Source: CBDCWO01 sp965223405
GTDB lineage: Bacteria; Bacteroidota; Bacteroidia; Chitinophagales; Saprospiraceae
Direction of reading: 5' to 3'
Assembly: GCA_965223405.1 (NCBI GenBank)
Contig: CBDCWO010000006.1
Span: forward strand, 1,116,001-1,180,000
Length of the DNA: 64,000 bases
Shown here: positions 53,322-62,412 of the stretch, in pieces
Layout of the letters: each line of letters begins with the position of its first letter
How positions within the stretch are numbered: position 1 is the stretch's first letter
The notes under the pieces: model-generated
The model's input: the letters and a program-made list of their open reading frames with translations, nothing else
Told to the model about the DNA's origin: nothing
Database searches by the model: none
Made by a program: the position numbers and the translations under genes

Positions 53322-55598
53322 ATGGGAAAGAAGAAATACATTCAACTAGTAGCCTTTTTGGTTATTTTTTCACCTCTTGTTCAAGCAAGCCATATCATCG
53401 GTGGAGATTTCTCTTATCGTTTTCTTCAAATGGATGGCCCTGATCTATACCGATACCAAATCACACTAACAATATACCGGGATTGCGGATCTCCGGATCA
53501 TCCGGCGTTTGATAATCCTGCTTACATTGGGATCTTCCTGATGGATACGGATAGTAGCCTGACATTTCTCGAAGAAATACAGGTTCTTCCAGGCCCAATT
53601 GAAACCATAAGTTATGTAGATAATCCCTGTCTGGAAGAAAATGATAACATATGTATCGAAGAATCATCCTATGTATTCGAAAAAGTTTTCAAAATGATAC
53701 CCCAGGATTATTTCATATCCTATCAGCGGTGTTGTAGAAATCAGGGAGTTTCCAACCTACCGCGTGGTTCTCAATATGGAGCAACCTATTCCATTTCTTT
53801 ATCTCCTGCCTCTTTAGTTCATCAAAACAGTAGTCCACGATTCAAACCCCTTAATGAGTATGTGATCTGTGCCGGGGCACCATATTCACTAAACTTCAGT
53901 GCGATTGATCCGGATGGTGATTCTCTCGTATACAATTTTTGTACACCTTACACAGGTGGTGGATTACAATTTATAAATGAAACAATTTTCAATTGTGACG
54001 GATTGACTCCCAAACCATCCATTTGTACTCCGGAATTAATCCCGATCCAATTTACCAGATCAGGATCTTATCAATTTTCTGCTTTTAAACCGGCTTTTGG
54101 CCACCCTGAGGTGAACGGTAAGACCGGCATCTTAAGCGGGAGTAAAACTCCGCGTGATATTAATTTCATTTCAGGTATTTATTTGATTACCGTCTGTGTT
54201 TCAGAATATCGAAATTCACAACTTTTAAGTACTGCAAGAAAAGAATTTCAGTTTCATTCGGTTCCCTGTGTGCCCAAACCCCAATCAAAAACTGTTTCAA
54301 GCTACGTTGAAAATGGCTTAAGTACTTTACTGCTTTGTACTGACAACCATTTTGTTTTAGCGAATAACTCAGGTCCGGAGGAAAATATATTTACCTATGA
54401 TTGGAACATATTTTACCAAGACGAAGAATTGCACTTCAATGTGAGGGAACCGGTTATTTCGGCAGATTTCTTAAACCCTTCAGACACCTTATTTGCCCAT
54501 TTAGTACTAAACAAAGGATTACTATGCGGAGACTCAGTAGATCTGCTAATTATCAAACATCCGGAACTCACGGCTGATTTTTTATTTACCATTGATTCGT
54601 GTGCCAACAAGCCGGCACAGTTCATTAGTCAATCACATACTGCTGATCCTAAAGGTATCGACAATTACCTATGGAAAGATGGAAATACGGTAATCAGTTC
54701 CCAATCGCAATTCGAGGTTGAATTTGCTGAATGGAGGTATCATGATATCTATCACATCGTTGAAGACTTTAACGGATGTCGTGACACGACGTCGCTATCA
54801 ATCCCTTACTTCCCGGTTCCGGATACACTATGGGGTTTTGATTCTTTGTCCGGCTGCGGAGAAATCGAATATAGGAACAACAATCTGCTTGAACTGGGAT
54901 TTTCTGATGCATACTTGCTTGATTGGGATTTCATGCATGGAAGCCCCAGTAAGAATGCTTCGGTTTCCCACTTGTTTGATCAACCTGGTGAATTCGAAGT
55001 GAATTTGTTTATTGAATCTCCACTAGGTTGCCAATATATGCAAAAAATGGCCTACATCAGGGTGTATGAGAATCAGAGCTACCACATTGTTGGCTCTAAA
55101 CCTAAGATTATGGTTGGAGATCCTGAAGCCAGTTTCTGGCCGGACTTGTCAGATTATGAGCAGGTTCAATGGACCCTCGATGGAGTATATCAGACAGACC
55201 GTGATACATTCAATTATATCTTTAATCATCCAGGTCAATACATTTTGGAAATGGAAGTCTGGAATGGTACCTGTACCTATCAGGTCAGTAGTGAGATTAA
55301 TGTTTATCCGGAAGACCTGATTTTTCTTCCAAATGTGTTTACGCCTAATTCAGACGGAGTAAATGATTATTATATGGGCGAAGGACTGCAAGAATTTATT
55401 CAGTCCTATGAGATGACCATCTGGGATCGTTGGGGTCAACTGCTATTTTTCACATCCGATCCCAATACCGGTTGGAATGGTAAAGTAAATCAAAATGGCC
55501 AAACCGCGGCACAGGGTGTATACATCTGCCAATTGGTGATTAAAGACATTTTCGATAAAACGCATATTTATCATCAAACGGTTACCTTAGTCCGGTAA
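53322..55598 (+). CDS. Secreted T9SS type B protein with SHIIGGD N-terminal region (paralog 2)
   Basis: 758 aa from the ATG at 53322 (MGKKKYIQLVAFLVIFSPLV is the signal peptide); an ATG eight codons upstream is possible. Same architecture as its neighbour 68 bp upstream, with near identity in blocks: SHIIGGDFSYRFLQMDGP, IYRDCGSPDHPAFDNPAY, YFISYQRCCRNQ, LTPKPSICTPELIPI, PEDLIFLPNVFTPNSDGV, DRWGQLLFFTSDPN and TVTLVR. The middle is more diverged. A tandem duplication with partial divergence is the obvious origin. The C-terminal type B domain predicts export by T9SS. It is likely co-transcribed with paralog 1. Function unknown; adhesion or gliding are common guesses for the group. Confidence 0.87.
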   Translation: MGKKKYIQLVAFLVIFSPLVQASHIIGGDFSYRFLQMDGPDLYRYQITLTIYRDCGSPDHPAFDNPAYIGIFLMDTDSSLTFLEEIQVLPGPIETISYVDNPCLEENDNICIEESSYVFEKVFKMIPQDYFISYQRCCRNQGVSNLPRGSQYGATYSISLSPASLVHQNSSPRFKPLNEYVICAGAPYSLNFSAIDPDGDSLVYNFCTPYTGGGLQFINETIFNCDGLTPKPSICTPELIPIQFTRSGSYQFSAFKPAFGHPEVNGKTGILSGSKTPRDINFISGIYLITVCVSEYRNSQLLSTARKEFQFHSVPCVPKPQSKTVSSYVENGLSTLLLCTDNHFVLANNSGPEENIFTYDWNIFYQDEELHFNVREPVISADFLNPSDTLFAHLVLNKGLLCGDSVDLLIIKHPELTADFLFTIDSCANKPAQFISQSHTADPKGIDNYLWKDGNTVISSQSQFEVEFAEWRYHDIYHIVEDFNGCRDTTSLSIPYFPVPDTLWGFDSLSGCGEIEYRNNNLLELGFSDAYLLDWDFMHGSPSKNASVSHLFDQPGEFEVNLFIESPLGCQYMQKMAYIRVYENQSYHIVGSKPKIMVGDPEASFWPDLSDYEQVQWTLDGVYQTDRDTFNYIFNHPGQYILEMEVWNGTCTYQVSSEINVYPEDLIFLPNVFTPNSDGVNDYYMGEGLQEFIQSYEMTIWDRWGQLLFFTSDPNTGWNGKVNQNGQTAAQGVYICQLVIKDIFDKTHIYHQTVTLVR

Positions 55599-55635
55599 AT
55601 TACTCAGGCTTAAGTTAAAACACCTTTTCATTTCA

Positions 55636-55923
55636 ATGACAAAACAAGAATTTATCAACAGCTTATCCCAAAACAATCCTCCGGATAGTATCCGCGCTGA
55701 ACTATTGGCATTATGGTATGACAAGAAGGATAATTGGCATCGAGCACATCAGATTGCCCAAGAAATTCCCAGCTTTTCAGGGTCATGGATCCATGCCTAT
55801 TTACATCGTAAGGAAGGGGATGAGTGGAATGCCGGATATTGGTATCGCCGGGCTAATCAACCCTTTCCACGACATTCTTTGGATCAAGAATGGGAATTGC
55901 TAGTCAATGCTTTCTTAAATTAA
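55636..55923 (+). CDS. Conserved hypothetical protein, 95 aa
   Basis: 95 aa, soluble, Trp- and His-rich: LLALWYDKKDNWHRAHQIAQ, WIHAYLHRKEGDEWNAGYWY and a DQEW-containing end. I recall closely similar small proteins (pattern ALWYDxKGxWxxAHxIAQ and WVHAYLHRKEGDxxNAxYWY) as widely conserved in Bacteroidota and other phyla without a known function. It starts 37 bp after the second T9SS protein and ends next to the convergent hscB gene. Helical, TPR-like fold is possible. ATG at 55636 is the obvious start. Confidence 0.75.
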   Translation: MTKQEFINSLSQNNPPDSIRAELLALWYDKKDNWHRAHQIAQEIPSFSGSWIHAYLHRKEGDEWNAGYWYRRANQPFPRHSLDQEWELLVNAFLN

Positions 55924-56439
55924 TCAGCCCGCCTGGTTGAGATTTTGCCTCAACCTCCATAAGTAGCGCCGTTTAAAGTAAAAACTGGTAATTTGCTCCC
56001 ATTCTTGGTCTGTATATACTTCAGGGTTTTTTGAAAATAATTGCCGAACTTCTTTGGTTAACCCTTCCTCTTTCTCTTGGATTAAATGTACTATTTTCTC
56101 TTTCACCGATGAATCAGGAGAAAATTCCATCTCCATCAACATTTCATTTATTTCCATCATTTCCATCAAAAATGAGGTCTCTATTTTGTTGGTTCCTTCC
56201 TCTTGGTACCGGTCATGTAACTCAAGAATGTATCTCAACCGGAGGTCAAAATCATTAAGAATCCTATAGGCTTCGTTGATCTGAGTGGAATAATTTAATA
56301 TCTCTTCTTTTTTTGAATCGCTTTCAAGGGTATAGAAATCCGGATGAAAATCACGGCTTTTTTGATAAAATCTGCGTTTTAATTCTTTTCTATCCAGTAG
56401 AATGGAAACAGGAAGTTCAAACAGTTCAAAATGGTTCAT
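55924..56439 (-). CDS. hscB: HscB-like Fe-S cluster co-chaperone
   Basis: 171 aa J-domain protein. The N-terminal J domain (FELFELPVSILLDRKELKRR, then FYQKSRDFHPDFYTL) contains the HPD motif at residues 32-34 that stimulates the Hsp70 HscA/DnaK. The C-terminal three-helix HscB domain (TSFLMEMMEINEMLMEMEFS) would bind the IscU scaffold. The function is transfer of Fe-S clusters from the scaffold. No isc or suf genes are adjacent, so assignment relies on domain order. It shares a strand with rseP upstream, 42 bp apart, and is convergent with the 95-aa gene. Confidence 0.88.
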   Translation of the reverse strand: MNHFELFELPVSILLDRKELKRRFYQKSRDFHPDFYTLESDSKKEEILNYSTQINEAYRILNDFDLRLRYILELHDRYQEEGTNKIETSFLMEMMEINEMLMEMEFSPDSSVKEKIVHLIQEKEEGLTKEVRQLFSKNPEVYTDQEWEQITSFYFKRRYLWRLRQNLNQAG

Positions 56440-56481
56440 CGAAAAAGATTCAATAGGTACCGAGTCGAAAGATTTGGATTT

Positions 56482-57819
56482 TTATTTTCCGAAAAAACGC
56501 ATAATGTCAAGTCCGTTGGCGTACAATACCAAACCAATGATCAAGATAAATCCAATGATGGTGGCATACTCCATAAACTTATCACTTGGTTTTCTGCCAC
56601 TGACAACTTCATAAAGTAAAAATACCACATGACCTCCATCCAATGCAGGTATAGGTAACAAGTTCATAAATCCTAAAATCAAAGAAAGTATTGCCGTAGT
56701 ATGCCAAAAGTTTTCCCAATTCCAGGTGGTATCAAACAAGGTGGCAATGGTACCAAATCCCCCCAGACTTTCCGAAGCTTTTATTTTCCCCTTAAACATC
56801 TGGCTAAACGCCTTTAGCTGATCAGTTAGAAAGTTCCATCCTTTGGTTACTCCAGCCGGAATGGCCTCAAGTAAACCGTATGATCGTCTACCTAATTCAA
56901 AAAAGTGATCCAGAGATGGAGTGGATACCCCGATGAGTCCATCTTCAGTGGTGGTTAATTCTACATCCTGACTGTTCCCATTACGGATCAAAGTCACCGT
57001 TATACGCTCATTCTTTTTATCCTTTACCAGTTCCTTGTATTCATCAAAATAGTTGATCTTTTCTCCATTAAGAGCAACAATCCGATCTCCTTCCTCGATA
57101 CCAGCTCCTTCTGCCGGATAACCTTTGGCTACCTTCCCAACTTCGTATGGGGTGCGAGGTGCAAACAGATAAACCCCTTTATTTTTAGAGCTGGACAAGA
57201 TACCTACAAATTTCTGATCGATGGGTACAGTTACCTGTGATCCTTCTCTTTCGACAACCATTTCTTGTGCGTCATTGAGGACGATTTCCCGGATCAGTTT
57301 ACGATTGTCAAATTCTGTAAACGGATCTCCGCTAATGGAGACAATTTTATCTCCATTTCTAAGCCCTAGTTCATACCCTAATGAATCAACATAGATGCCA
57401 TATTTTACATTATCATTGGGAAGAAACTTCTCTCCCCACAGAAACAAAAGGGCTCCAAATATGAGAAATCCCAAAATAAAATTTACGGTAACTCCTCCCA
57501 ACATGATGATTAGTCTTTGCCAGGCTGGCTTCGATCTAAATTCCCAAGGTTGAGCCGGTTGTTTCATCTGTTCCGTGTCCATACTTTCATCAATCATTCC
57601 GGATATCTTCACATACCCTCCTAAAGGCAACCACCCCACTCCATATTCAGTGTCTCCTCTTTTGGTTTTCCACAATGAAAACCATGGATCAAAGAATAAA
57701 TAAAATTTTTCTACTCTGGTTTTAAACCACTTTGCAGGTAGAAAATGACCTAACTCATGCAGAATAACCAATATACTTAGACTCAGAATGAGTTGTAATA
57801 TGATCATTAAAACGCCCAT
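56482..57819 (-). CDS. rseP: RseP-type site-2 intramembrane metalloprotease
   Basis: 445 aa, family M50B. The first transmembrane segment holds the zinc motif ILHELGHFLPAKWF (His21, Glu22, His25); the third ligand is the Asp in NLLPIPALDGGHVVFLLYE near the C-terminus. Two PDZ-like domains lie between, at about residues 130-205 (YVDSLGYELGLRNGDKIVSI) and 205-290 (VAKGYPAEGAGIEEGDRIVA). The VNFILGFLIFGALLFLW helix precedes them. It cleaves membrane-bound anti-sigma factors or signal peptides within the membrane. A -7 box at 57890 lies about 70 nt upstream. hscB follows downstream. Confidence 0.95.
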   Translation of the reverse strand: MGVLMIILQLILSLSILVILHELGHFLPAKWFKTRVEKFYLFFDPWFSLWKTKRGDTEYGVGWLPLGGYVKISGMIDESMDTEQMKQPAQPWEFRSKPAWQRLIIMLGGVTVNFILGFLIFGALLFLWGEKFLPNDNVKYGIYVDSLGYELGLRNGDKIVSISGDPFTEFDNRKLIREIVLNDAQEMVVEREGSQVTVPIDQKFVGILSSSKNKGVYLFAPRTPYEVGKVAKGYPAEGAGIEEGDRIVALNGEKINYFDEYKELVKDKKNERITVTLIRNGNSQDVELTTTEDGLIGVSTPSLDHFFELGRRSYGLLEAIPAGVTKGWNFLTDQLKAFSQMFKGKIKASESLGGFGTIATLFDTTWNWENFWHTTAILSLILGFMNLLPIPALDGGHVVFLLYEVVSGRKPSDKFMEYATIIGFILIIGLVLYANGLDIMRFFGK

Positions 57820-57889
57820 TAATTTATTTTTTAGTTCTCCTTTCCGCTAAAAACGGAATATCAGCAAATAAAGTTTATATTTCAGATCG

Positions 57890-57897
57890 CAAAGGTA
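57890..57897 (-). promoter_or_regulatory. -7 box for rseP
   Basis: On the minus strand TACCTTTG matches TAnnTTTG exactly, about 70 nt before the rseP start. No clear TTTG is found at the usual -33 distance. Confidence 0.45.
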
Positions 57898-57964
57898 CTA
57901 TTTCTACCGAATTCGTTATGGATTGGATCAATGGCGGTTTTTTTATGATTTGATTACAGGTTAG

Positions 57965-58666
57965 ATGCAGTTTTTTTATATCCCCGACCTAAATTCCTCA
58001 CATATCATCCTGGATGGTGAAACCTATCGTCATGCCATCCGGGTGATGCGTAAAAAAGAATCAGAACAATTGGTGCTGGTCGATGGGAAAGGTCAAAAAG
58101 CAGTTGGAGCTATTCAAAGTATTGCAAAAAAAGCAGCAGAGGTGGAAATCATTGAGAGGGTCTATGCCTATCAGCCTCTTCCTTACAACCTGTTACTTGG
58201 GCTTGCTCCCACTAAAAATCCAGGCCGTACCGAATGGTGTCTGGAAAAAGCCACCGAAATAGGAATTTCTCAATTCTATCCATTTGTGAGTGAACACTCC
58301 GAACGCAATCGAATAAAAAAAGATCGTTTGGAGTCTATAGCCATTGCTGCCATGAAGCAAAGTCAACAAGCGTATTTACCCCTGATTGGCAATCTACTGT
58401 GTTTTCAGGATGTTATTTCGCAAATGTCGGAGTGCGAAGAAAAATTTATCTGTTCTGCCCATGCATCTCACCATTTGGATTCGGTACACCAAAGAAGTGG
58501 ACATGTAGCCGTTCTCATCGGTCCCGAGGGTGATTTCTCAGATTCTGAAATCGTCTATGCCAAAGATCAAGGTTTTATCCCAGTGCATTTGGGCCAGAGA
58601 CGATTGAGAACCGAAACTGCCGGGGTGGTGGCATGTACTTTAATAGGTCAAGCCTATGTTAAGTAA
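57965..58666 (+). CDS. rsmE: 16S rRNA (uracil1498-N3)-methyltransferase
   Basis: SPOUT methyltransferase of 233 aa that methylates N3 of U1498 in 16S rRNA. The N-terminal PUA-like domain includes HAIRVMRKKESEQLVLVDGK. The C-terminal knot shows LGLAPTKNPGRTEWCLEKAT, ATEIGISQFYPFVSEHSERN and the SAM-binding knot loops VAVLIGPEGDFSDSE and PVHLGQRRLRTETAGV. Full length. The gene order rsmE then a DUF4159 gene is common in Bacteroidota; here nearly 490 bp separate them. The ATG at 57965 is well placed. Confidence 0.95.
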   Translation: MQFFYIPDLNSSHIILDGETYRHAIRVMRKKESEQLVLVDGKGQKAVGAIQSIAKKAAEVEIIERVYAYQPLPYNLLLGLAPTKNPGRTEWCLEKATEIGISQFYPFVSEHSERNRIKKDRLESIAIAAMKQSQQAYLPLIGNLLCFQDVISQMSECEEKFICSAHASHHLDSVHQRSGHVAVLIGPEGDFSDSEIVYAKDQGFIPVHLGQRRLRTETAGVVACTLIGQAYVK

Positions 58667-58752
58667 AAGAAACCCAGGCAATCTATCTGAAAGTCTCATT
58701 CTTTTGTTTTCTACGATCTGACTTCTGTTATCCTCAAATAAAAACAAAAGTC

Positions 58753-58791
58753 ATCCCGAAATTTGCTGCCTCAGCAGTAAATGTTCGGGAT
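58753..58791 (+). repeat. Nested hairpin after rsmE
   Basis: Outer stem ATCCCGAA / TTCGGGAT (58753-58760 and 58784-58791) encloses an inner GCTG / CAGC hairpin. It lies 86 nt past the rsmE stop; no T run follows, so an intergenic palindrome is as likely as a terminator. Confidence 0.6.
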
Positions 58792-58884
58792 CTGTGTCAA
58801 GCATTAATGAAACAAAAATTAGTTATACCACTGGAAATTAAGTACCTGGTGCTTTTGAAACGAAATAATAGCACTATTATCATT

Positions 58885-58944
58885 TCTGCGAAAAAAAACC
58901 TGCCTATGGCAGGTAAACCTGTCTACCTAGGAAGATTTCGCAGA
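58885..58944 (+). repeat. Intergenic palindrome with CCTGCC/GGCAGG hairpin
   Basis: Outer arms TCTGCGAAA / TTTCGCAGA (58885-58893 and 58936-58944) enclose CCTGCC tat GGCAGG (58899-58913) and an aacctgtctacctagg tail. It resembles the CCTGCC family at 14653 and 44010. The rest of 58667-59153 shows nothing. Confidence 0.65.
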
Positions 58945-59153
58945 CCAATGGGATCATTAAATAGATTTTACTCTCAGACTATATTTTGCCTGATAGTAAA
59001 AATAGAAACTGCTTTTTTCGGAGACCTATTCTATGATTGTAGTATAGTTTTATTCATTTATCATGAACACATTTTAAGAAATCTTTTCTGAGATACATCT
59101 TTTTGGCATAACTTGCGTTATTGTTCAATGAAGTCATTTAACAAATCAGGTCC

Positions 59154-59813
59154 ATGCAAAAACGGTTAGGAATTGGAATCGCCATAACTATTTTTTTTTC
59201 TTTTAGTTATCCGGGAGAACCTTCCCTGCAAATGGCCTTATTGAAATACAGCGGAGGTGGTGATTGGTATGCCAACCCTACTTCCCTCCCTAATCTTGCC
59301 AGATTTTGTAATCAATCGTTAGGCACCAATTTTAGGATTGAAAATGCCACAGTTGAGGTAGGTAGTGCCGATTTATTTAACTATTCTTTTGTCCATATGA
59401 CCGGTCACGGGAATGTCGTGTTTAATGATACAGAAGCTGAAAATTTAAGAAATTATCTTATGGGAGGAGGTTTTCTGCATATTGATGACAATTATGGAAT
59501 GGATCGATTTGTCAGACCGGCAATGAAGAAAGTATTTCCTGAATTGGATTTTATTGAACTTCCGTTTGAACATGAGATTTATCATCAGAAGTTCAGGTTT
59601 GATTCCGGGCTACCAAAAATTCATGAACACGACGATGACCCTGCGCAGGGTTTTGGTCTGCTATGGGAAGGAAGGCTTATCTGTTTTTACACTTATGAAT
59701 GTGACCTGGGAGACGGCTGGGAAGACCCTGAAGTTCATAATGATCCCCCTGATAAAAGGCAAAAGGCCTTACAAATGGGTGCCAATATCATCCAGTATGC
59801 TTTCAGTCAATAA
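59154..59813 (+). CDS. DUF4159-containing exported protein
   Basis: 219 aa. A short hydrophobic signal (GIGIAITIFFSFSYPGEPSL) precedes a DUF4159 domain: ALLKYSGGGDWYANPTSLPN, FVHMTGHGNVVFNDTEAENL, LMGGGFLHIDDNYGMDRFVR, and the end GWEDPEVHNDPPDKRQKALQ with a final helix. The fold is thought to be like glutamine amidotransferases, but no enzymatic function is established and I do not claim one. Periplasmic location is likely. It follows rsmE after 487 bp, a neighbourhood seen elsewhere in the phylum, and is convergent with the S9 peptidase. Confidence 0.85.
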   Translation: MQKRLGIGIAITIFFSFSYPGEPSLQMALLKYSGGGDWYANPTSLPNLARFCNQSLGTNFRIENATVEVGSADLFNYSFVHMTGHGNVVFNDTEAENLRNYLMGGGFLHIDDNYGMDRFVRPAMKKVFPELDFIELPFEHEIYHQKFRFDSGLPKIHEHDDDPAQGFGLLWEGRLICFYTYECDLGDGWEDPEVHNDPPDKRQKALQMGANIIQYAFSQ

Positions 59814-59857
59814 GCAAATAAATGTATTTTGTGAATTGACCTGTCTGGCAAACTAAC

Positions 59858-62233
59858 TTATCTTTTCTTTACTAAATGCTTTGCAAACAATTGATAAATT
59901 CTTCGGTACTCATCAGCCCAACTTGATGACTCCACAAATCCATGACCTTCTTTCGGAAAGACAGCAAGTTCCCAATTTTCTTTACCCAATTCAATTAACC
60001 TTTGCGACAATCTCACCACGTCCTGAAATTGCACATTGCGATCGATCATTCCATGTAACATCAATAAATGGTCCTCTAATCCTTCGGCATGATAAATTGG
60101 TGAACTGCGATAATATGCAATGCTATCTTCTACCGGAGTATTCAATATATTGGAGGTGTACCCATGGTTATAATGGGCCCAATCGGTCACGCTACGCAAA
60201 GCTGCTCCCGCTTTAAAGGTACCCGGAGATGTAAATAGCCCCATCAAAGTAATAAATCCCCCATAGGATCCGCCATAAATGCCAATTCGATCCTCATCAA
60301 TACGATGATTTTCCACCAGGTATTTAGCTCCATCAATCTGGTCACTCAAATCTTTACCGCCCATGTGGCGATAAATAGCCGTCCGCCAGTCTCTACCATA
60401 TCCCGCACTACCCCGATAATCAATATCCAATACAGTATATCCCTGGTCTGCCAGAAAATTATGGAACATGTATTCCCGGTAGTAACTGCTCCACCATTTA
60501 TGTACATTTTGCAAATAACCGGCTCCATGAACAAAAATCACCCCTGCTCCATTGCGTTTACGTCGGTGCGGTGTATACAATCTGGCTTTGACTTGTTCCC
60601 CATCAGAGGCCGTGAAAGTAATAATCTTTGGATCTCTCCAGGCATAGTCCTTAAATTCGGAAGTTGTAGATTCTGTAATTTTAACTTCCTCTGCAGCTGC
60701 TTGGTTTTCTTTAATATATAACTCCCACGGTTGATTGGAGTAAGAATAAAGTAAGGCCAAATATTTTTCGTCCGGAGAAAGATACGCTTGATAGCCACCT
60801 GCCCTATTGGTGATTTGCATCAAATCCCCTCCATCTGCATCGAGATGATAAAATTGTTTTTGTTCCGGTCCGGGCCGGTTGCTGGTAATAAAAAATTTGG
60901 ACTTATCGGCAGATAACTGAGCATCGAGAATTTCAAACGGACCTTTAGTCAACGATTTTTTAGTACGAGATGGAAGATGGTAACTGTACAAATGAGAATA
61001 CCCGGTTTCCTCTGATTGAAACCAAACGCTCTCATCATCCTCCATCCAACCCAGATTTCCCTGTGAATAGGTCCATCCGATCCCAGGACCTCCGACCCAG
61101 GCTTCATCTCTTTGCCGATCCAATAAGGTTAAACTACTTGTAGACAATTCCAATTCCATGATCCACCGATCTTTATTATCCTGAGATCGAACCACCACTA
61201 CGGCCAAACTTCCCGTTTCATTGTATACCGGACCAGAGATAATTACCTTCCTCGGAATTGAATATTGATTATTATATGGAATACTGTCCTGATGATAATC
61301 TTTCAGAAATTCAGGTTTGTCATAAATGCCGGGAATTTGTTTCACATCGATAACGTACACGGTGTCCGCTACCCGATCATAAACCGACATTTCATAGGAA
61401 GATTGCCGGCTACCGACTTTATGTCGTGCCGACAAAATGTCCAAATACCCGGTCTCGGTTACATAATCCGGCACCTTGGTATTTTTTCTTGATTTGGGAA
61501 AGGTTATAAAATTCCAGGTGACGAATCGATAATCCGGGCTTATCCGAATATCGCTAATTCCACGACCATCGAGACTTATTTGGCGTGTTTGGGCTTCTCT
61601 GGAGCCTTCACGCTGCTTTTTAAAGAATTCATTCCTGTCTTTTCTAATTTGCAATATTTCGAAGTACTGCAATTGATCTTTATTTAACCATTCTTCCTGC
61701 GAAGAAAGACTTTTCGAAACTTCCGATTTCTTTTTACTCACAAATCGGGTCAGTTGTTCTATAATCTGCTGATCCCGATCCCACCTAAACCAATTATTCC
61801 CAACTTGATAAAGGATTTCATTCCCGCTTTTCCCAAAGTAAGGATTGTATTCGTTTTGTTCGGTTTCAGTTAAGCGAATTTGATGATTTCCACTTTTTTC
61901 ATAAATAAAAAGATCTCCATGTTTGGAGTAGAGAAAATGGGTTTTAGCCGAATTCCATTTTCCTCTGGAAGCCGGTAATTTTAGCTGCTCTTCACTTGAC
62001 ACTTTACTCGGATCACTTCCTTTCACGTCAGTTCGGAATAGATGATCTCCAATATCACCATCAGGATTCCAGCGAAAGTATATTTCTTTGCTATCGGGAG
62101 CCCAATACACAGATGAAGGCATGTGTCCAACAAAATCTTCACCTCGCATTATTTCTTCGATGGATAATACGGACTGGGACCAGATAAAGCATGGGTACAG
62201 GAAGATGCTAATAATTGGAATTATCCTTTTCAT
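59858..62233 (-). CDS. S9-family prolyl oligopeptidase-like serine peptidase
   Basis: 791 aa exported peptidase: MKRIIPIISIFLYPCFIWSQ is the signal peptide. Residues about 40-540 form the beta-propeller (YWAPDSKEIYFRWNPDGDIG and WTYSQGNLGWMEDDESVWFQ). The C-terminal alpha/beta hydrolase domain shows the catalytic triad: Ser656 in GIYGGSYGGFITLMGLF, Asp731 in LLMLHGMIDRNVQFQDVV and His764 in FPKEGHGFVESSSW. The DIDYRGSAGYGRDWRTAI segment is typical of the DPP-IV/acylaminoacyl-peptidase branch. It probably trims oligopeptides, perhaps proline-containing ones, in the periplasm. It is convergent with the DUF4159 gene and about 180 bp from the divergent YdjM-like gene. Confidence 0.93.
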   Translation of the reverse strand: MKRIIPIISIFLYPCFIWSQSVLSIEEIMRGEDFVGHMPSSVYWAPDSKEIYFRWNPDGDIGDHLFRTDVKGSDPSKVSSEEQLKLPASRGKWNSAKTHFLYSKHGDLFIYEKSGNHQIRLTETEQNEYNPYFGKSGNEILYQVGNNWFRWDRDQQIIEQLTRFVSKKKSEVSKSLSSQEEWLNKDQLQYFEILQIRKDRNEFFKKQREGSREAQTRQISLDGRGISDIRISPDYRFVTWNFITFPKSRKNTKVPDYVTETGYLDILSARHKVGSRQSSYEMSVYDRVADTVYVIDVKQIPGIYDKPEFLKDYHQDSIPYNNQYSIPRKVIISGPVYNETGSLAVVVVRSQDNKDRWIMELELSTSSLTLLDRQRDEAWVGGPGIGWTYSQGNLGWMEDDESVWFQSEETGYSHLYSYHLPSRTKKSLTKGPFEILDAQLSADKSKFFITSNRPGPEQKQFYHLDADGGDLMQITNRAGGYQAYLSPDEKYLALLYSYSNQPWELYIKENQAAAEEVKITESTTSEFKDYAWRDPKIITFTASDGEQVKARLYTPHRRKRNGAGVIFVHGAGYLQNVHKWWSSYYREYMFHNFLADQGYTVLDIDYRGSAGYGRDWRTAIYRHMGGKDLSDQIDGAKYLVENHRIDEDRIGIYGGSYGGFITLMGLFTSPGTFKAGAALRSVTDWAHYNHGYTSNILNTPVEDSIAYYRSSPIYHAEGLEDHLLMLHGMIDRNVQFQDVVRLSQRLIELGKENWELAVFPKEGHGFVESSSWADEYRRIYQLFAKHLVKKR

Positions 62234-62412
62234 AACAGTATGGAATATGTTTAAAGTTTTATCTATATGAAATACAAATTAACATTTTTATGACCCATAA
62301 ATAAACAATACCTTGAGATGAAACAAAAAATAATGTCTCTGATGTTAGCGCTTACAGATGAAAAGTAAGACAAAAGGGCTAAATGTATGATTGCAAATGA
62401 AAGTTTATATAA

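Noticed and set aside
58807..59091. 94-codon frame between rsmE and the DUF4159 gene
   Set aside because: It runs through a palindromic repeat and has no recognisable protein features.
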